DNA of 7,211 nucleotides from contig JAGVII010000244.1 in NCBI GenBank assembly GCA_020056155.1, forward strand, positions 1 to 7,211, written 5' to 3'. The stretch is from Afipia sp. GTDB lineage: Bacteria > Pseudomonadota > Alphaproteobacteria > Rhizobiales > Xanthobacteraceae. Shown one piece after another: positions 6,782-7,211 of the stretch. Position 1 is the first letter of the stretch. Each line of letters opens with the position of its first letter. Below the pieces are notes generated by a model. The model searched no databases. It was not told the DNA's origin and saw only the letters and a program-made list of their open reading frames with translations. A program made the position numbers and the translations under genes.

Positions 6782-6962
6782 TCAGCCCGCCGATCCCTTC
6801 TTTCGCTACGCCAAGGTACGATCGCTATCGTCGACGGTTGCAGCGCCAACGATGCTGCTCTTCTGTTGCCTCCATCAGACTCAATCACCCCTTGGCAAAA
6901 TCCGTCGCACCGCAATCGTTGCGGCCTTGATCGGTGCGCTCAGAGTACGGAGAAGAGCGAAA
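6782..6962. other. Short interval between the two RHH genes
   Basis: 181 bp with no recognisable terminator or promoter. The reading frame of the downstream RHH gene is open across the whole interval, back to a TGA at 6711. Its translation contains a hydrophobic stretch (TVAAPTMLLFCCL), but I recognise no family, and the start at 6963 fits the family N-terminus better. Confidence 0.4.
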
Positions 6963-7211
6963 ATGCAGCTCCACGGCGAACCCGAGTTGGAGGCCAGCCA
7001 GGCCGCGGTGGCAAAATCGCCACCTCACAAACGGAATTCCGCGGCAACCCGCAAGGTAACCGTCCGGATCACCGAGAAGATTCACGAGCAACTCGAAGCT
7101 GCGACTGAACGTCCGGGCGTGGGCAAGAGCATGATCGTGGAGGCTGCGCTTGCACAATTTCTGAATCCGCGCCCTCCAGAAAATGCGGTGCATGACGGTT
7201 TTGACGACATA
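6963..7211 (+). CDS. Second CopG-type ribbon-helix-helix protein, 3' end outside window
   Basis: An open frame of 83 codons runs off the right edge without a stop. After a polar N-terminal extension (about 30 residues ending HKRNSAATR) comes a clear RHH domain: strand KVTVRITEKI, then helices around LEAATERPGVGKSMIVEAALAQFLNP. The helix B part KSMIVEAALAQFLNP closely parallels KSLVAEAAIASFLSP of the preceding gene, so the two are probable diverged paralogues. Weak ribosome binding signals are GGAG at 6949-6952 and GAAGAG at 6952-6957. The frame is also open upstream to 6714, so an earlier start (for example TTG 6927) is possible. Family members of this type are about 140-160 residues, so roughly half is missing here. 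Confidence 0.85.
   Translation, partial: MQLHGEPELEASQAAVAKSPPHKRNSAATRKVTVRITEKIHEQLEAATERPGVGKSMIVEAALAQFLNPRPPENAVHDGFDDI

Overview
The window is a GC-rich stretch of the conjugation module of an alphaproteobacterial mobile element. Protein sequences resemble those I remember from Rhizobiales and sphingomonad integrative and conjugative elements (ICEs) and plasmids. The core is a plasmid-type replication initiator (RepA/RPA family), a DUF2840 protein, a TraF-type S26 peptidase, a DUF3363 VirD2-like relaxase, a TraG/VirD4 coupling protein and a ribbon-helix-helix (CopG-type) regulator. All run on the + strand. A Trb-type mating-pair-formation cluster would be expected further right, but it lies outside the window. 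Whether the element is an ICE or a plasmid cannot be decided here, because no integrase, attachment site or partition gene is visible.

Left part (1-758): the 3' end of repA enters from the left edge and stops at 442. It is followed at once by three 18-bp direct repeats spaced 23-24 bp apart (448-512), which look like initiator-binding iterons, and then by a compact hairpin (571-591). A parA gene usually sits between repA and the DUF2840 gene in this type of element; here only about 320 bp without a recognisable gene remain.

Middle (759-2521): the DUF2840 gene and traF are translationally coupled by a 4-bp ATGA overlap. After traF comes a 790-bp stretch with no convincing intact gene. The lytic transglycosylase gene expected here is missing or reduced to a possible 5' remnant (1719-1964). 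The stretch also holds a start-less open fragment (1971-2267), a strong hairpin (2100-2124) and a convincing IncP-like origin of transfer near 2361-2394. On the minus strand that site reads hairpin, then TTTTATCCTG|CCC, about 130 bp before the relaxase.

Right part (2522-7211): the relaxase and TraG genes are intact with their active-site motifs. A CopG-type gene follows 10 nt after traG, and a second CopG-type gene starts at 6963 and runs off the right edge. Together the relaxase would nick the oriT, TraG would pass the relaxase-DNA complex to the secretion channel, and TraF would mature a pilin or other envelope substrate. RepA with its iterons could replicate the excised or circular form. 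The right-hand RHH proteins probably regulate the transfer genes (inference).
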